The position numbers and the translations under genes were made by a program. The notes under the pieces were generated by a model that saw nothing but the letters and a program-made list of their open reading frames with translations, made no database searches and was not told where the DNA came from. This document shows, in pieces, positions 17,194 to 28,360 of a DNA stretch of 64,000 nucleotides. Numbering within the stretch: position 1 is the first letter of the stretch; each line of letters starts with the position of its first letter. The stretch is from Sphingomonas koreensis (GTDB lineage Bacteria > Pseudomonadota > Alphaproteobacteria > Sphingomonadales > Sphingomonadaceae): the NCBI RefSeq assembly GCF_002797435.1, contig NZ_PGEN01000001.1:3346501-3410500 (forward strand), read 5' to 3'.

Positions 17194-17346
17194 GTGTCGA
17201 ATTCCTGTGCGCTAATTGGTTCATCTTCGACCAGGCCTCCAGGGATGACCCTGATCGAAGCGCGCGCCTATAGGGGAGGGCGGGGGGGAAAGCAAGTTTG
17301 GGTTGCGGCACCGGCCCGCTCCCGCTGCGGGCACCGCCCGCACAAC

Positions 17347-18192
17347 CTAATACGCCACTCGCTCCACGGTCAGGCCCTTTTCGCCGAGCAGCGTCTGGAC
17401 GCTGCCCTTACCGGCGAGGTGGCCGGCGCCGACCGCGACGAATACCGTGCCCGGCTGGGCCATCCGCGCCGCGACCCAGTCCGCCCAGCGCGCGTTGCGG
17501 CGTGCGACCAGCGCTTCTGCCACCTCGGGCGAGGCTTCCGCCAGGCGGTTCATCTCGGCACCGACGCTTTCGGCATCGCCTGCACCCCAAGCCTGGACGA
17601 AGCGCTTGAGCCGTTCGCCCGCGGACGGCAACTCCTTGACCGTCGCGTCGAGCATCGCGCTCTGCGCCGCGCCCGACAGGCTGTCGAACGCCATCAGCTG
17701 GCCGCGCGCGCTCTCCAGCGCCTTGACCGGCTTGCCCGCGTTTTCCGCGGCGCTCGACAGCGCGGCCTCGACCCCGTCGTCGGAGGAATAGCCGGCTTTC
17801 ACCACCGCGCGCTGGTTGAGCGTCAGCGCGGCGAGCCAGGGTTCCATCCTGTCGATCTCGCCCTTGGCCATGCCGAGCTTCTGCGCTGCCGCGTCGACTT
17901 CGGGCGCGAAGGGCGGGCCGCCGCGCGTGCCGAGCTGCGCCGTCAGCGCGGCGATCGCGCCGGGATCGGGCCGGGCGATCTCCAGCACCAGCTCGTCGCT
18001 GGCGTCGAACGCCTCGCGCACGCCGTCGTCGAACCAGCGCGTGCCGGGCTCGAGCACATGGACCGTGCCGAACAGATAGATCGTCGTGTCCTCGTCCTTC
18101 ACCACCCACAAAGCCGGATCGGCATCATGGCCGAACAGCGAGCAACCGGTGAGGAGAAGGGCGGAAAGGATTGGAAATGTGCGTCGGAGCAT
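17347..18192 (-). CDS. TraB/GumN family lipoprotein
   Basis: A 281-residue protein of the TraB/GumN (Tiki-like) family, putative membrane-associated metalloproteases. Signal MLRRTFPILSALLLTGC with lipobox LTGC (Cys17). The family motif is seen as TTIYLFGTVHVLEPGTRW, with Gly-x-x-His near residue 44, and a second conserved box FVAVGAGHLAGKGSVQTLL near the C-terminus. These GxxH pairs are what the family uses for metal binding. No specific substrate can be inferred. Its own promoter region holds the 18.35 kb palindrome. Confidence 0.87.
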   Translation of the reverse strand: MLRRTFPILSALLLTGCSLFGHDADPALWVVKDEDTTIYLFGTVHVLEPGTRWFDDGVREAFDASDELVLEIARPDPGAIAALTAQLGTRGGPPFAPEVDAAAQKLGMAKGEIDRMEPWLAALTLNQRAVVKAGYSSDDGVEAALSSAAENAGKPVKALESARGQLMAFDSLSGAAQSAMLDATVKELPSAGERLKRFVQAWGAGDAESVGAEMNRLAEASPEVAEALVARRNARWADWVAARMAQPGTVFVAVGAGHLAGKGSVQTLLGEKGLTVERVAY

Positions 18193-18350
18193 CTGGTCCT
18201 ACCAAGCCCATGTCTCGCCGGGCCGTCAACTGTCGCGCCGTTAACCAGTGGAGGCCAGTCCTGTTCCGGATGGCACGTCCATTCCCGTTTCGGTGGTGAG
18301 GTAGTTTGAGCCGTCCGGCCAGGATTCCTCCCGCTTCATCCACTCCCATC

Positions 18351-18456
18351 GTCACCCCGGCCTTGTGCCGGGGTCCACTTGGCCTCGCCGATTGGACAAG
18401 AACCTCTTGCATGACGCCTGGTCTCCCGGTGGACCCCGGCACAAGGCCGGGGTGAC
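18351..18456. repeat. REP-like palindrome pair, family B (GTCACCCCGG type), copy 1
   Basis: A 28-nt arm at 18351-18378 starting GTCACCCCGGCCTTGTGCCG is repeated in exact inverse at 18429-18456, with a 50-nt spacer. Each arm also contains its own small hairpin (CCCCGGC...GCCGGGG). It occupies the 345-nt gap (18193-18537) between the divergent TraB and glyQ genes; nothing else is recognisable there. Confidence 0.85.
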
Positions 18457-18537
18457 GGTGGAGAGGGGCTTGGCGCCAAGCCGATCCAGTGCGGGCAGTT
18501 GACCGTGCATGGCCCCTGCGCCAAAGCGCGAACCCAT

Positions 18538-19446
18538 ATGACCCAGCCGCTCAGCTTCCAGGGCATGATCCTCAAGCTCCACGACTATTGGAGCCAGCGG
18601 GGATGCCTGATCCTCCAGCCCTATGACATGCGCATGGGTGCGGGCACCTTCCACACCGCGACGACGCTGCGCGCGCTCGGCCCCGATCCGTGGAACGCGG
18701 CGTTCGTCCAGCCATGCCGTCGCCCGACCGATGGCCGCTATGGCGAGAATCCCAACCGCCTTCAGCATTATTACCAGTATCAGGTGATCCTGAAGCCGAG
18801 CCCGCCCGACCTGCAGGAAGCGTATCTGGGATCGCTGGCCGCGATCGGCATCGACTTTACCAAGCACGACATTCGCTTCGTCGAGGACGACTGGGAATCG
18901 CCGACGCTCGGCGCCTGGGGCCTGGGCTGGGAAGTGTGGTGCGACGGGATGGAGGTGACCCAGTTCACCTATTTCCAGCAAATGGGCGGGTTCGACTGCA
19001 AGCCGGTCGCGGGCGAGCTGACCTACGGGCTCGAGCGGCTGGCGATGTACATCCAGAACAAGGACAGCGTGTACGACCTCGCGTTCAACGATGCGCAGGA
19101 TGGCAAGCCGGCCTTCACCTATGGCGACGTCTTCCTCGAGAACGAGAAGCAGATGTCGAAGTACAATTTCGAGGTCGCCGACACCGAGACGCTGTTCGAT
19201 TCGTTCCGCAAGGCGGTCGCCGAGTGCGAGAACTGCCTGACGAACAATGTCCCCATCGCCGCCTATGAGCAGGCGATCGAGGCGAGCCATCTCTTCAACC
19301 TGCTTCAGGCGCGCGGCGTCATCTCGGTCGCCGAGCGCCAGGCCTATATCGGCCGCGTCCGCGATCTGGCCAAGGGCAGCTGCGAGGCATGGATCGCGCA
19401 CATGACGCCCGAATGGACCGCCAAATATCCGGAGTGGTCGCTGTGA
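18538..19446 (+). CDS. glyQ: Glycyl-tRNA synthetase alpha subunit
   Basis: Catalytic subunit of the heterotetrameric (alpha2-beta2) bacterial glycyl-tRNA synthetase, charging tRNA-Gly. The 302-residue protein starts [18 protein letters not shown], the canonical GlyQ N-terminus, and contains the class II core pieces [42 protein letters not shown] and [22 protein letters not shown]. The ATG at 18538 overlaps no upstream gene. Its stop shares a GTGA junction with glyS. Confidence 0.98.
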   Translation: MTQPLSFQGMILKLHDYWSQRGCLILQPYDMRMGAGTFHTATTLRALGPDPWNAAFVQPCRRPTDGRYGENPNRLQHYYQYQVILKPSPPDLQEAYLGSLAAIGIDFTKHDIRFVEDDWESPTLGAWGLGWEVWCDGMEVTQFTYFQQMGGFDCKPVAGELTYGLERLAMYIQNKDSVYDLAFNDAQDGKPAFTYGDVFLENEKQMSKYNFEVADTETLFDSFRKAVAECENCLTNNVPIAAYEQAIEASHLFNLLQARGVISVAERQAYIGRVRDLAKGSCEAWIAHMTPEWTAKYPEWSL

Positions 19447-21716
19447 CCGATTTCCTGCTCGAACTCCGCTCGGAGGAAATCCCGGCACGGATGCAGGACA
19501 AGGCCCGCGAGGACCTTGCGCGCCTGTTCGCGGCCGAACTGAAGGCCGCCGGGATGGAGGCGAGCGAGACCGTCACCTATGCGACGCCCCGCCGCCTTGC
19601 GTTGATCGCGCGTGGCCTTCCGGACGTGACCGCCTCTGTCATAGAGGAGGTCAAGGGGCCGCCGGCGGATGCGCCGGATGCGGCGATTGAAGGCTTTCTG
19701 CGCAAATCGGGTCTGGCCCGCGAGGCGTTGCAGACGCGAGACGTCAAGGGACGGGCCACCCTCTTTGCCGTGATCAGCAAGCAGGGCCGCCCAACGGCGG
19801 GCGTGTTGGCCGAGGTGATCCCGGCCGTGATCCGCGCCTTCCCGTGGCCCAAGTCGATGCGCTGGGGCGATGCCTCGCTGTCGACCGAGAGCCTGCGCTG
19901 GGTGCGTCCGCTGCAAGGCATCGTCGCGCTGTTCGGCGACGATGTGGTGGAGTGCGAGGTCGCGGGCGTCCGTTCGGGCGCGGCGACCGTCGGCCACCGC
20001 TTCCACCATCCGGGCGTCATCACGATCGGATCGGCTTCGGACTATGTCGAGAAGCTGCGCGCCTGCCATGTCATCGTCGACCAGAATGAGCGTCGCGCGA
20101 CCATCGCGCTCGGCGCCAAGATGGCGGCGAACAAGGCCGGCCTGACCTTGATCGAGGACGAGGGGCTGCTGATCGAGAATGCCGGGCTGACCGAATGGCC
20201 GGTGCCGCTGCTCGGCCGCTTCGACGAAGCGTTCCTCGACGTGCCGCCCGAGGTGATCCAGCTGACGGCGCGCGTGAACCAGAAGTACTTCGTGTGCCAG
20301 GATGCCGCCGGGAAACTGGCGAATGCGTTCGTATGCACCGCGAACATCGACGCGGCCGATGGCGGCGCCAGGATCGTCGAGGGCAACCAGAAGGTGCTCG
20401 CCGCGCGGCTGAGCGATGCGCGCTTCTTCTACGAGACGGACCTGAAGGTGCCGCTCGCGGAGCAGGCGACGAAGCTCGAGAAGATCGTGTTCCACGAGAA
20501 GCTGGGCACGGTCGCCGACAAGGTCGAGCGGGTGGCGAAGCTGGCACGGTGGCTGGTCGAGGAAGGGATCGTCAAGGGCGCGGACCCGGCACGGGCCGAA
20601 CGCGCCGCGCGGCTCGCCAAGGCCGATCTCGTCACCGGTATGGTCGGCGAGTTCCCCGAACTACAGGGCCTGATGGGCGGCTATTACGCCGCCGCGCAGG
20701 GCGACGACGCCGCGGTCGCCGAAGCGATCCGCGATCACTACAAGCCCATCGGGCAGGGCGACGACGTGCCCACCGCACCGGTGACGGTGGCGGTGTCGCT
20801 GGCGGACAAGCTGGATACGATTCTGGCGTTCTTCCTCATTGATGAGCGTCCGACCGGTTCCAAAGACCCGTTCGCGCTTCGTCGAAGTGCGCTCGGTGTT
20901 ATCGGGCTCACCGGCAAGAATGGGGTCAAGCTGCCATTGAGCCGACTCTTTGCGACGTGGACCGATCACGTACACTTTGCATCGAAGACCATTATGTCGA
21001 CCCATGGCCGGCAGGTCATGACTCAGCAACGCGCCCGCGAGCAGGTTGAGGCGGTTGCTCGGAGCATGGAAACCGAAACGGTGGGCGAGTGGATTCTGCC
21101 GCAGCCTGTCTCTGTTTCGGTCGACCTACCTGAAAATGCTGAGGTGCAAGCTCGGCTCGAAATGGCGACAGGGCTCTGGCAGAGCGTGGAGGGTTTTGAT
21201 CCCGCCTCGGTCCTAGCCTTCCTCATTGACCGCCTCAAGGTCCAGCAGCGCGAGGCGGGGGTCCGCCACGACCTGATCGACGCGGTGTTCGCCCTTGGCG
21301 GCGAGGACGATCTCGTCCGGCTGCTCGCGCGCGTCCATGCGTTGCAGGCGTTCATGGCGACCGACGACGGCGCCAACCTGCTCGCCGGGTACAAGCGCGC
21401 GGCGAACATCCTCAAGAAGGAGGGCGTGACCGACGCCGTGTGGTCCGCGCCTGCCTATGCGCCCGAACCCGCCGAGGCGGCGCTGATCGCTGCGCTCGAC
21501 GGGGCCGAGCCCAAGGCGGCCGCCGCGGTCGAGGGCGAGCGGTTCGAGGAAGCGATGGCCGCGCTCGCGACGCTGCGCGCGCCGATCGACGCGTTCTTCA
21601 CCGATGTGACGGTCAACGATGCCGATCCGGCCAAGCGCGAGTCGCGGCTGGCGCTGCTCGCGCGGATGCGCGACGCGGTGCATCGCGTGGCGGACTTCGG
21701 CAAGATCGAGGGCTGA
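19443..21716 (+). CDS. glyS: Glycyl-tRNA synthetase beta subunit, with atypical internal segment
   Basis: tRNA-binding subunit of glycyl-tRNA synthetase, 757 residues. I chose the GTG at 19443, which overlaps the glyQ stop (GTGA), giving [17 protein letters not shown], the family's N-terminus. Later blocks [24 protein letters not shown] and [15 protein letters not shown] are typical. Most GlyS proteins are nearer 690 residues. The excess lies at about residues 485-580 ([16 protein letters not shown] onward to GFDPAS), where the DNA at roughly 20830-21235 has lower GC and different codon choice (GTT, GCT, CGT, GAA) than the rest. Function should be normal because the flanking conserved blocks stay in frame. 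Confidence 0.96.
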   Translation: MTDFLLELRSEEIPARMQDKAREDLARLFAAELKAAGMEASETVTYATPRRLALIARGLPDVTASVIEEVKGPPADAPDAAIEGFLRKSGLAREALQTRDVKGRATLFAVISKQGRPTAGVLAEVIPAVIRAFPWPKSMRWGDASLSTESLRWVRPLQGIVALFGDDVVECEVAGVRSGAATVGHRFHHPGVITIGSASDYVEKLRACHVIVDQNERRATIALGAKMAANKAGLTLIEDEGLLIENAGLTEWPVPLLGRFDEAFLDVPPEVIQLTARVNQKYFVCQDAAGKLANAFVCTANIDAADGGARIVEGNQKVLAARLSDARFFYETDLKVPLAEQATKLEKIVFHEKLGTVADKVERVAKLARWLVEEGIVKGADPARAERAARLAKADLVTGMVGEFPELQGLMGGYYAAAQGDDAAVAEAIRDHYKPIGQGDDVPTAPVTVAVSLADKLDTILAFFLIDERPTGSKDPFALRRSALGVIGLTGKNGVKLPLSRLFATWTDHVHFASKTIMSTHGRQVMTQQRAREQVEAVARSMETETVGEWILPQPVSVSVDLPENAEVQARLEMATGLWQSVEGFDPASVLAFLIDRLKVQQREAGVRHDLIDAVFALGGEDDLVRLLARVHALQAFMATDDGANLLAGYKRAANILKKEGVTDAVWSAPAYAPEPAEAALIAALDGAEPKAAAAVEGERFEEAMAALATLRAPIDAFFTDVTVNDADPAKRESRLALLARMRDAVHRVADFGKIEG

Positions 21717-21724
21717 GGGTAGTT

Positions 21725-21852
21725 ATCCTCCCCCCCAAGGGGGAGGTGTCAGCGTAGCTGACGGAGGGGGAGGAAGCCCCAACGCTGGTTCTGGCATCCG
21801 CCCCCTCCGTTGCCTTCGGCGCCACCTCCCCCTGGCGGGGAGGATTTTTTGA
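21725..21852. repeat. Intergenic palindromic repeat, family A, copy 2; doubles as glyS terminator
   Basis: Left half ATCCTCCCCCCCAAGGGGGA followed by GGTGTCAGCGTAGCTGACGG and AGGGGGAGG; right half CCCCCTCCGTTGCC, GCCACCTCCCCC and GGCGGGGAGGATTTTTT. Same modular order as the copy at 12590. The right-hand hairpin CTCCCCCTGGCGGGGAG followed by six T residues can serve as a terminator for glyQS. The rest of the gap to ppdK (21853-22012) holds no gene that I can see. Confidence 0.8.
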
Positions 21853-22012
21853 GATGCGATCCAACCCGACCTTACCGCCTGCACCACGCGTCATTTTTCC
21901 GCAACACAAGCAAATCTGTTCGGTGACAGCGCTGGACAGGGTCTTCCCCCTTCTTCGCACCTGCGGTAGGCGCGCCCAACGCGCCGGGGAGGGCGCCACG
22001 GAAGGGGTTTGA

Positions 22013-24682
<2,670 letters not shown>

Positions 24683-24687
24683 CGCGG

Positions 24688-25242
24688 GTGGCGGCGACAA
24701 GTGGCGCGGTGATTTTGAAGCCGCGCCCAGAAATGAATCCTGTCGACCGCCTCAACGCAGAACTCCTGAACGGCCGTACTGCCACCGAAGTGCTCGAGGA
24801 GCGCGCGGTCGCATTGGGGCTTGCCGGGGCGCCGCGCGTGCGCGCGCAGGTGCGACGCGACCGGCTGGTCGCGGGCGAGGCGGCGGCGCGCCGTCGTCTG
24901 AATGCCGAAGGTGAACGGCTCGCCTATCGCCGCGTTCACCTGATGTGTGGCGAGCATGTGCTGTCGGAGGCGGTCAACTGGTATGTCGCCAGCCGGCTGA
25001 CCCCGGCGATGAACGAGGCGCTCGAGACGAGCGACGTGCCGTTCGGCCGAGTGATCCTGCCGCTTGGACCCAGCCGCCGCACGGTCTCGACGCGGATCCT
25101 GTGGGACGGCAACGGCGCGGCTCCCACGACGATCCTGCGCCATCGCGCGCTGGTGGTGGACGGGCAGGGCCGTCCGCTGGCCGAGGTGATCGAGAATTAC
25201 CGCGCCGTGCTGGTGAGCGGGGCCCAGGCCGCGGACTCATAG
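24688..25242 (+). CDS. Chorismate-lyase/UTRA-fold-like protein
   Basis: A protein of up to 184 residues resembling the chorismate lyase/UTRA fold. Diagnostic stretch: YRRVHLMCGEHVLSEAVNWYVASRLTPAMNEALETSDVPFGRVI, followed by RHRALVVDGQGRPLAEVIENYRAVL; this 'seAxNWYVpsRLTPeMN..L...d.PFGrv' pattern belongs to an uncharacterised chorismate-lyase-like group common in alphaproteobacteria. True UbiC would release 4-hydroxybenzoate for ubiquinone, but I cannot assign that activity. Starts may be GTG 24688 (used here, 5 nt after ppdK) or ATG 24733. Probably co-transcribed with ppdK. Confidence 0.7.
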   Translation: MAATSGAVILKPRPEMNPVDRLNAELLNGRTATEVLEERAVALGLAGAPRVRAQVRRDRLVAGEAAARRRLNAEGERLAYRRVHLMCGEHVLSEAVNWYVASRLTPAMNEALETSDVPFGRVILPLGPSRRTVSTRILWDGNGAAPTTILRHRALVVDGQGRPLAEVIENYRAVLVSGAQAADS

Positions 25243-25243
25243 A

Positions 25244-25272
25244 AACGGACTGTCTCGAAGCGACCCCATTGC
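25244..25272. repeat. Imperfect direct repeat, left copy
   Basis: AACGGACT...AAGCGACCCCATTGC. The last 15 nt (25258-25272) recur exactly at 25628-25642, and the front part matches 25613 onward with a few changes. The two copies bracket the small minus-strand gene at 25278-25574. Confidence 0.65.
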
Positions 25273-25277
25273 CGTCG

Positions 25278-25574
25278 TTAGGGCGTGTCTGCTTTCACGC
25301 CTCGCTTGGCTGCTGCTGCTGCCATCAGGAGGCGCTCAATAATCGCTTCAAACTCTTCTCGCCCCACCGGATCGATCGCATCGAATGCGGCCACAGCTTC
25401 AGGCCACCATCCATGCATTTCGCCCCATTGGTGAAGTTCGCGGGCCGCCGCCTCGACTTCCTCTGCGGAAGGCCGATCAGCATCGATGAAGTTCGACGGG
25501 TGCATGGAGGGGAGGTAAATCACAATGCTGCTAGACGCCAGATCATTGATGCAAGCTGCCTGACCGCTTCCCAC
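25278..25574 (-). CDS. Small acidic hypothetical protein
   Basis: A 98-residue protein from a GTG at 25574, with GGAAAGGG as a plausible SD; an internal ATG at 25505 would give 75 residues and lacks an SD. The body is acidic and helical (SAEEVEAAARELHQWGEMHG, WWPEAVAAFDAIDPVGREEF, EAIIERLLMAAAAAKRG). No family recognised. GC is lower than in neighbours and the gene sits between direct repeats, so it may be an acquired or degenerate cassette. Confidence 0.5.
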   Translation of the reverse strand: MGSGQAACINDLASSSIVIYLPSMHPSNFIDADRPSAEEVEAAARELHQWGEMHGWWPEAVAAFDAIDPVGREEFEAIIERLLMAAAAAKRGVKADTP

Positions 25575-25612
25575 CCCTTTCCGGTCGTTCTGGCGCGAGA
25601 GCCGCGAGCCAA

Positions 25613-25642
25613 AAGCGGACTGGCAGTAAGCGACCCCATTGC
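25613..25642. repeat. Imperfect direct repeat, right copy
   Basis: AAGCGGACT...TAAGCGACCCCATTGC, partner of 25244-25272. The sequence just left of it, GTTCTGGCGCGAGAGCCGCG at 25585-25604, is part of the same unusual, non-coding-looking stretch. Confidence 0.65.
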
Positions 25643-25673
25643 GGACATTCTAAGTTTGCGAGAAGGTACCCTC

Positions 25674-25970
25674 GTGAGCCTTGGGATTTCGACGATGCCG
25701 TATGAATTAGGAGCCGGCGCTATTGCCAACGTGCTGATCTTTGGCTCGATAATATATGGCGCCCTGTCGCCGCGGCCCGACGAACGTGCAAAGCTGTGGA
25801 GCGTCATCGCACTGCCCGCTGCCTTCAATGTTTCAATAGTGATATTCAAGCCCAGTCTCACGTTTGACGAACGGCTGATTGGCTTGCTGGTTACCGGCGT
25901 GATCTGCGGTGCTTACGCTTGGTTGCTGATAACGGGCCGGTTTCCGCCTCGTTCAAACCCTTCGACTTGA
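25674..25970 (+). CDS. Small three-helix membrane protein
   Basis: A 98-residue protein with three hydrophobic segments: GAIANVLIFGSIIYGALS, VIALPAAFNVSIVIF and LIGLLVTGVICGAYAWLLIT. I chose the GTG at 25674, preceded by AGAAGG at 8 nt; the ATG at 25695 is an alternative. AT content is above the local average. No family recognised and no obvious partner except the small gene on the other strand 100 nt away. Confidence 0.6.
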   Translation: MSLGISTMPYELGAGAIANVLIFGSIIYGALSPRPDERAKLWSVIALPAAFNVSIVIFKPSLTFDERLIGLLVTGVICGAYAWLLITGRFPPRSNPST

Positions 25971-26031
25971 TGTCCACTCATCCCAGACGTTCAGTCCTTC
26001 TGCCGAAAGCGGTCGTTTATGGGTTCACCGC

Positions 26032-26268
26032 CTAGTCGTCTGGCGGAGCGCCAGCGGGGTCGCGTTCGCGTTCGAGCTTGCGCACGCGGTCGCGTGCCTT
26101 GACCAGCGCCTTTTCCATCTCGCGGCGGTATTTGGCGATGATGACTTCGCGCTCGCGGTAGCGCTTGCGCCATCTGCGGCCGTCGGGGCTGGTCACCGAG
26201 CCGAGCAGCCAACCGGCCGCCAGCGCCGCGGCGAGCAGGACCCATCCGAAGGGAGAGGTGAACGGCAT
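26032..26268 (-). CDS. Small membrane-anchored coiled-coil protein
   Basis: A 78-residue protein: one N-terminal membrane helix (GWVLLAAALAAGWLLGSV, residues 8-25) and a highly charged cytoplasmic-type helix (RRWRKRYREREVIIAKYRRE, then MEKALVKARDRVRKLERERD) that could form a coiled coil. SD AGGAAA precedes the ATG. It lies 61 nt downstream of tadC, so it may belong to the tail of the tad operon, although no known Tad component looks like this. Confidence 0.7.
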   Translation of the reverse strand: MPFTSPFGWVLLAAALAAGWLLGSVTSPDGRRWRKRYREREVIIAKYRREMEKALVKARDRVRKLERERDPAGAPPDD

Positions 26269-26329
26269 CGGGGTTTCCTAGCTGCAACGCGGGCAGCATG
26301 GCCAGCGGCTTGTGCGCACCGGTCGCGGC

Positions 26330-27328
26330 CTAGCCACTCATCAGCGCATCGTTGATCGAACAGGCCGCCGGCCCGAGGATCACGACGAACAATACTGGCA
26401 GGATGAACAGGATCAGCGGCACGGTCATGATCGCGGGCAGGCGCGCGGCCTTTTCCTCGGCGCGCATCATGCGCTCGTTGCGGAACTCGTTCGACAGCAC
26501 GCGCAGCGCCGAGGCGAGCGGAGTGCCGTATTTCTCGGTCTGGATCATCGTGGTGACCACGCCGCGCACCGAATCGACGTCGATGCGATGCGCCATGTTC
26601 TCGAACGCCTGGCGCCGGTCGGTGAGGAAGCCGAGCTCGATCGCGGTGAGCGAGAATTCCTCGCCCAGCTCGGGATAGGCCTTGCCCAGTTCCTTGGCGA
26701 CGCGGCCGAACGCGGCATCGACGGTAAGCCCCGCCTCGGCGCAGATCACCAGCAGGTCGAGCGCATCGGGAAGGCCCTTGCGGATCGCCGCGCTGCGCTT
26801 CTGGATCTTGTTCTTGAGGTAGATGTCCGGGCCCTTGTAGGCGAGGATGAAGCTGCCCGCGACGAGGCCATAGGCCTTGAGCGACGACCAGTCGGCGAAC
26901 AGATCGGTGCCATAGACGAGGAACAGCATGATGCCGCCGATCACGATCGGCAGCACCATCCGGCCGAAGATCACGGCATAGGCATAGTCCTTGGAGCGGA
27001 TCCCGGCCTGGAGCAGCTTGGTCTGCGCGACCTTGACCTGCTCGTCCTGCAGTACCTTGAGCGAGGACAGGAGCGAACGGATACGATCGGTCGTGTCGTT
27101 CTGGCGGACCAGCTTTGCGCGGCGCTTGCTGGTCGAGGCGCTGATGCCGGCCTTGAGCTGTTCGCGGCGTTCGTTGAGCGCCTTGACGCGCTTCGCCATC
27201 GGATCGCGAACCGTGGTCGCCGCATAGATGGCGAGGAGCACGCAGAACGCCGCCACGCCCGCGAGCAGGGTCGCGACGTAGATGACGTCGACGCCGAGGA
27301 GGGTAGGGCCGTCGGTGGGGCTGATCAT
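26330..27328 (-). CDS. tadC: Tad pilus inner-membrane platform protein TadC
   Basis: Type II secretion F-domain protein forming, with TadB, the inner-membrane platform of a Flp/Tad pilus. The 332-residue protein has an N-terminal membrane helix, a cytoplasmic stretch, a pair of helices near the middle, and the T2SF domain (GLPDALDLLVICAEAGLTVDAAFGRVAKEL, DSVRGVVTTMIQTEKYGTPLASALRVLS) ending in two membrane helices. It starts 4 nt after tadB stops. Last recognised pilus gene of this leftward cluster. Confidence 0.93.
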   Translation of the reverse strand: MISPTDGPTLLGVDVIYVATLLAGVAAFCVLLAIYAATTVRDPMAKRVKALNERREQLKAGISASTSKRRAKLVRQNDTTDRIRSLLSSLKVLQDEQVKVAQTKLLQAGIRSKDYAYAVIFGRMVLPIVIGGIMLFLVYGTDLFADWSSLKAYGLVAGSFILAYKGPDIYLKNKIQKRSAAIRKGLPDALDLLVICAEAGLTVDAAFGRVAKELGKAYPELGEEFSLTAIELGFLTDRRQAFENMAHRIDVDSVRGVVTTMIQTEKYGTPLASALRVLSNEFRNERMMRAEEKAARLPAIMTVPLILFILPVLFVVILGPAACSINDALMSG

Positions 27329-27332
27329 CGCG

Positions 27333-28310
27333 TCAGATCTCGAAGCTGATCATTTGTTTCATGATGAAGGCGCCGATGCCCATCCAGACGAGCCCGCCGC
27401 CGCCGGCGATGATCAGGCGCTCGTCCACGAAGAACTTCTGCATGTAATCGGTGCTGATGAACCAGATCAGCCCGAACACGATGAAGGGCAGCGAGCCGAT
27501 GATGTAGGCCGATGCCTTGGATTCCGAGGACATGGCGCGGATCTTGAGCTTCATCTGCGCGCGCTTGCGCAGCACGTCGGCGAGATTGGCGAGGGTTTCG
27601 GCGAGGTTGCCGCCGGTCTCGCGCTGGATCGCGATGGTGATGCAGAAGAACTGGAATTCGGGCGTGCCGAGCCGGTCGGCGGTTTCCTGCAGCGCCTGAT
27701 CGAGCGTGCGGCCGATCTTCATCTTGTCGGAGATGGAGCGGAATTCCTCGCCCACCGGGCCCTCGACCTCGACGCCGACGACACCCATCGTCTCGGTGAT
27801 CGGAAGACCCGAGCGCAGGCCGCGCACCAGCAGTTCGATCGCGTCCGGGAATTTGGCGGTGAACCTGTCGATCCGCTTGGAGATGAAGAAGCCGACCACG
27901 AAATGCGGAAGACCGACGCCCACCACCAGCCCGACCAGCAGCGCCAGCAGGAACGGCAGCCCCTGCACTGCCATTGCCGCGGTGACGACCAGAGTGAGGC
28001 AGAGCGTGGTGAGCCCGTACTGGCCGACCGACCACCCCTTGCCGGTCATCTCCAGCCTTTTGCCGAGCAGCGCCGGGTTGGGCAGGAATCGCGCTGCGGC
28101 CCTGTCCATGCCGCTGGCACGTGCGGTCGAGATCCGGCGCATCTGCGCCTCGACCGCGCCGCTGCCGACGACGCCGGCATGGCGATCGCGCAGCGAGGTC
28201 AGCCGGCGCGAACCGGCCTTTTGCGCCGACGGTCCCGAAAAGGCGAGAATGAGCAGCAGCAGCACCATGAAGGTGCCCCCCGCGAGCAGCATGATCGGCA
28301 GCATGTCCAT
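27333..28310 (-). CDS. tadB: Tad pilus inner-membrane platform protein TadB
   Basis: Partner of TadC in the pilus assembly platform. The 325-residue protein has an N-terminal hydrophobic helix, two helices near residues 105-140, and a T2SF domain: FPDAIELLVRGLRSGLPITETMGVVGVEVEGPVG, GRTLDQALQETADRL, FFCITIAIQRETGGNLAETLANLADVLR. The ETGGNLAE motif is typical of TadB. Only 50 nt separate it from cpaE upstream; the motor ATPase gene (cpaF/tadA), which normally sits between these two, is not there. Confidence 0.94.
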   Translation of the reverse strand: MDMLPIMLLAGGTFMVLLLLILAFSGPSAQKAGSRRLTSLRDRHAGVVGSGAVEAQMRRISTARASGMDRAAARFLPNPALLGKRLEMTGKGWSVGQYGLTTLCLTLVVTAAMAVQGLPFLLALLVGLVVGVGLPHFVVGFFISKRIDRFTAKFPDAIELLVRGLRSGLPITETMGVVGVEVEGPVGEEFRSISDKMKIGRTLDQALQETADRLGTPEFQFFCITIAIQRETGGNLAETLANLADVLRKRAQMKLKIRAMSSESKASAYIIGSLPFIVFGLIWFISTDYMQKFFVDERLIIAGGGGLVWMGIGAFIMKQMISFEI

Positions 28311-28360
28311 GCCTTGCTACGACTCCGAAACCTGGATGCGACGGCGGATGCCGGCGCGCC

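Noticed and set aside
28311..28360. Possible remnant of cpaF between cpaE and tadB
   Set aside because: Only 50 nt, with no Walker-like or other CpaF sequence in any frame.
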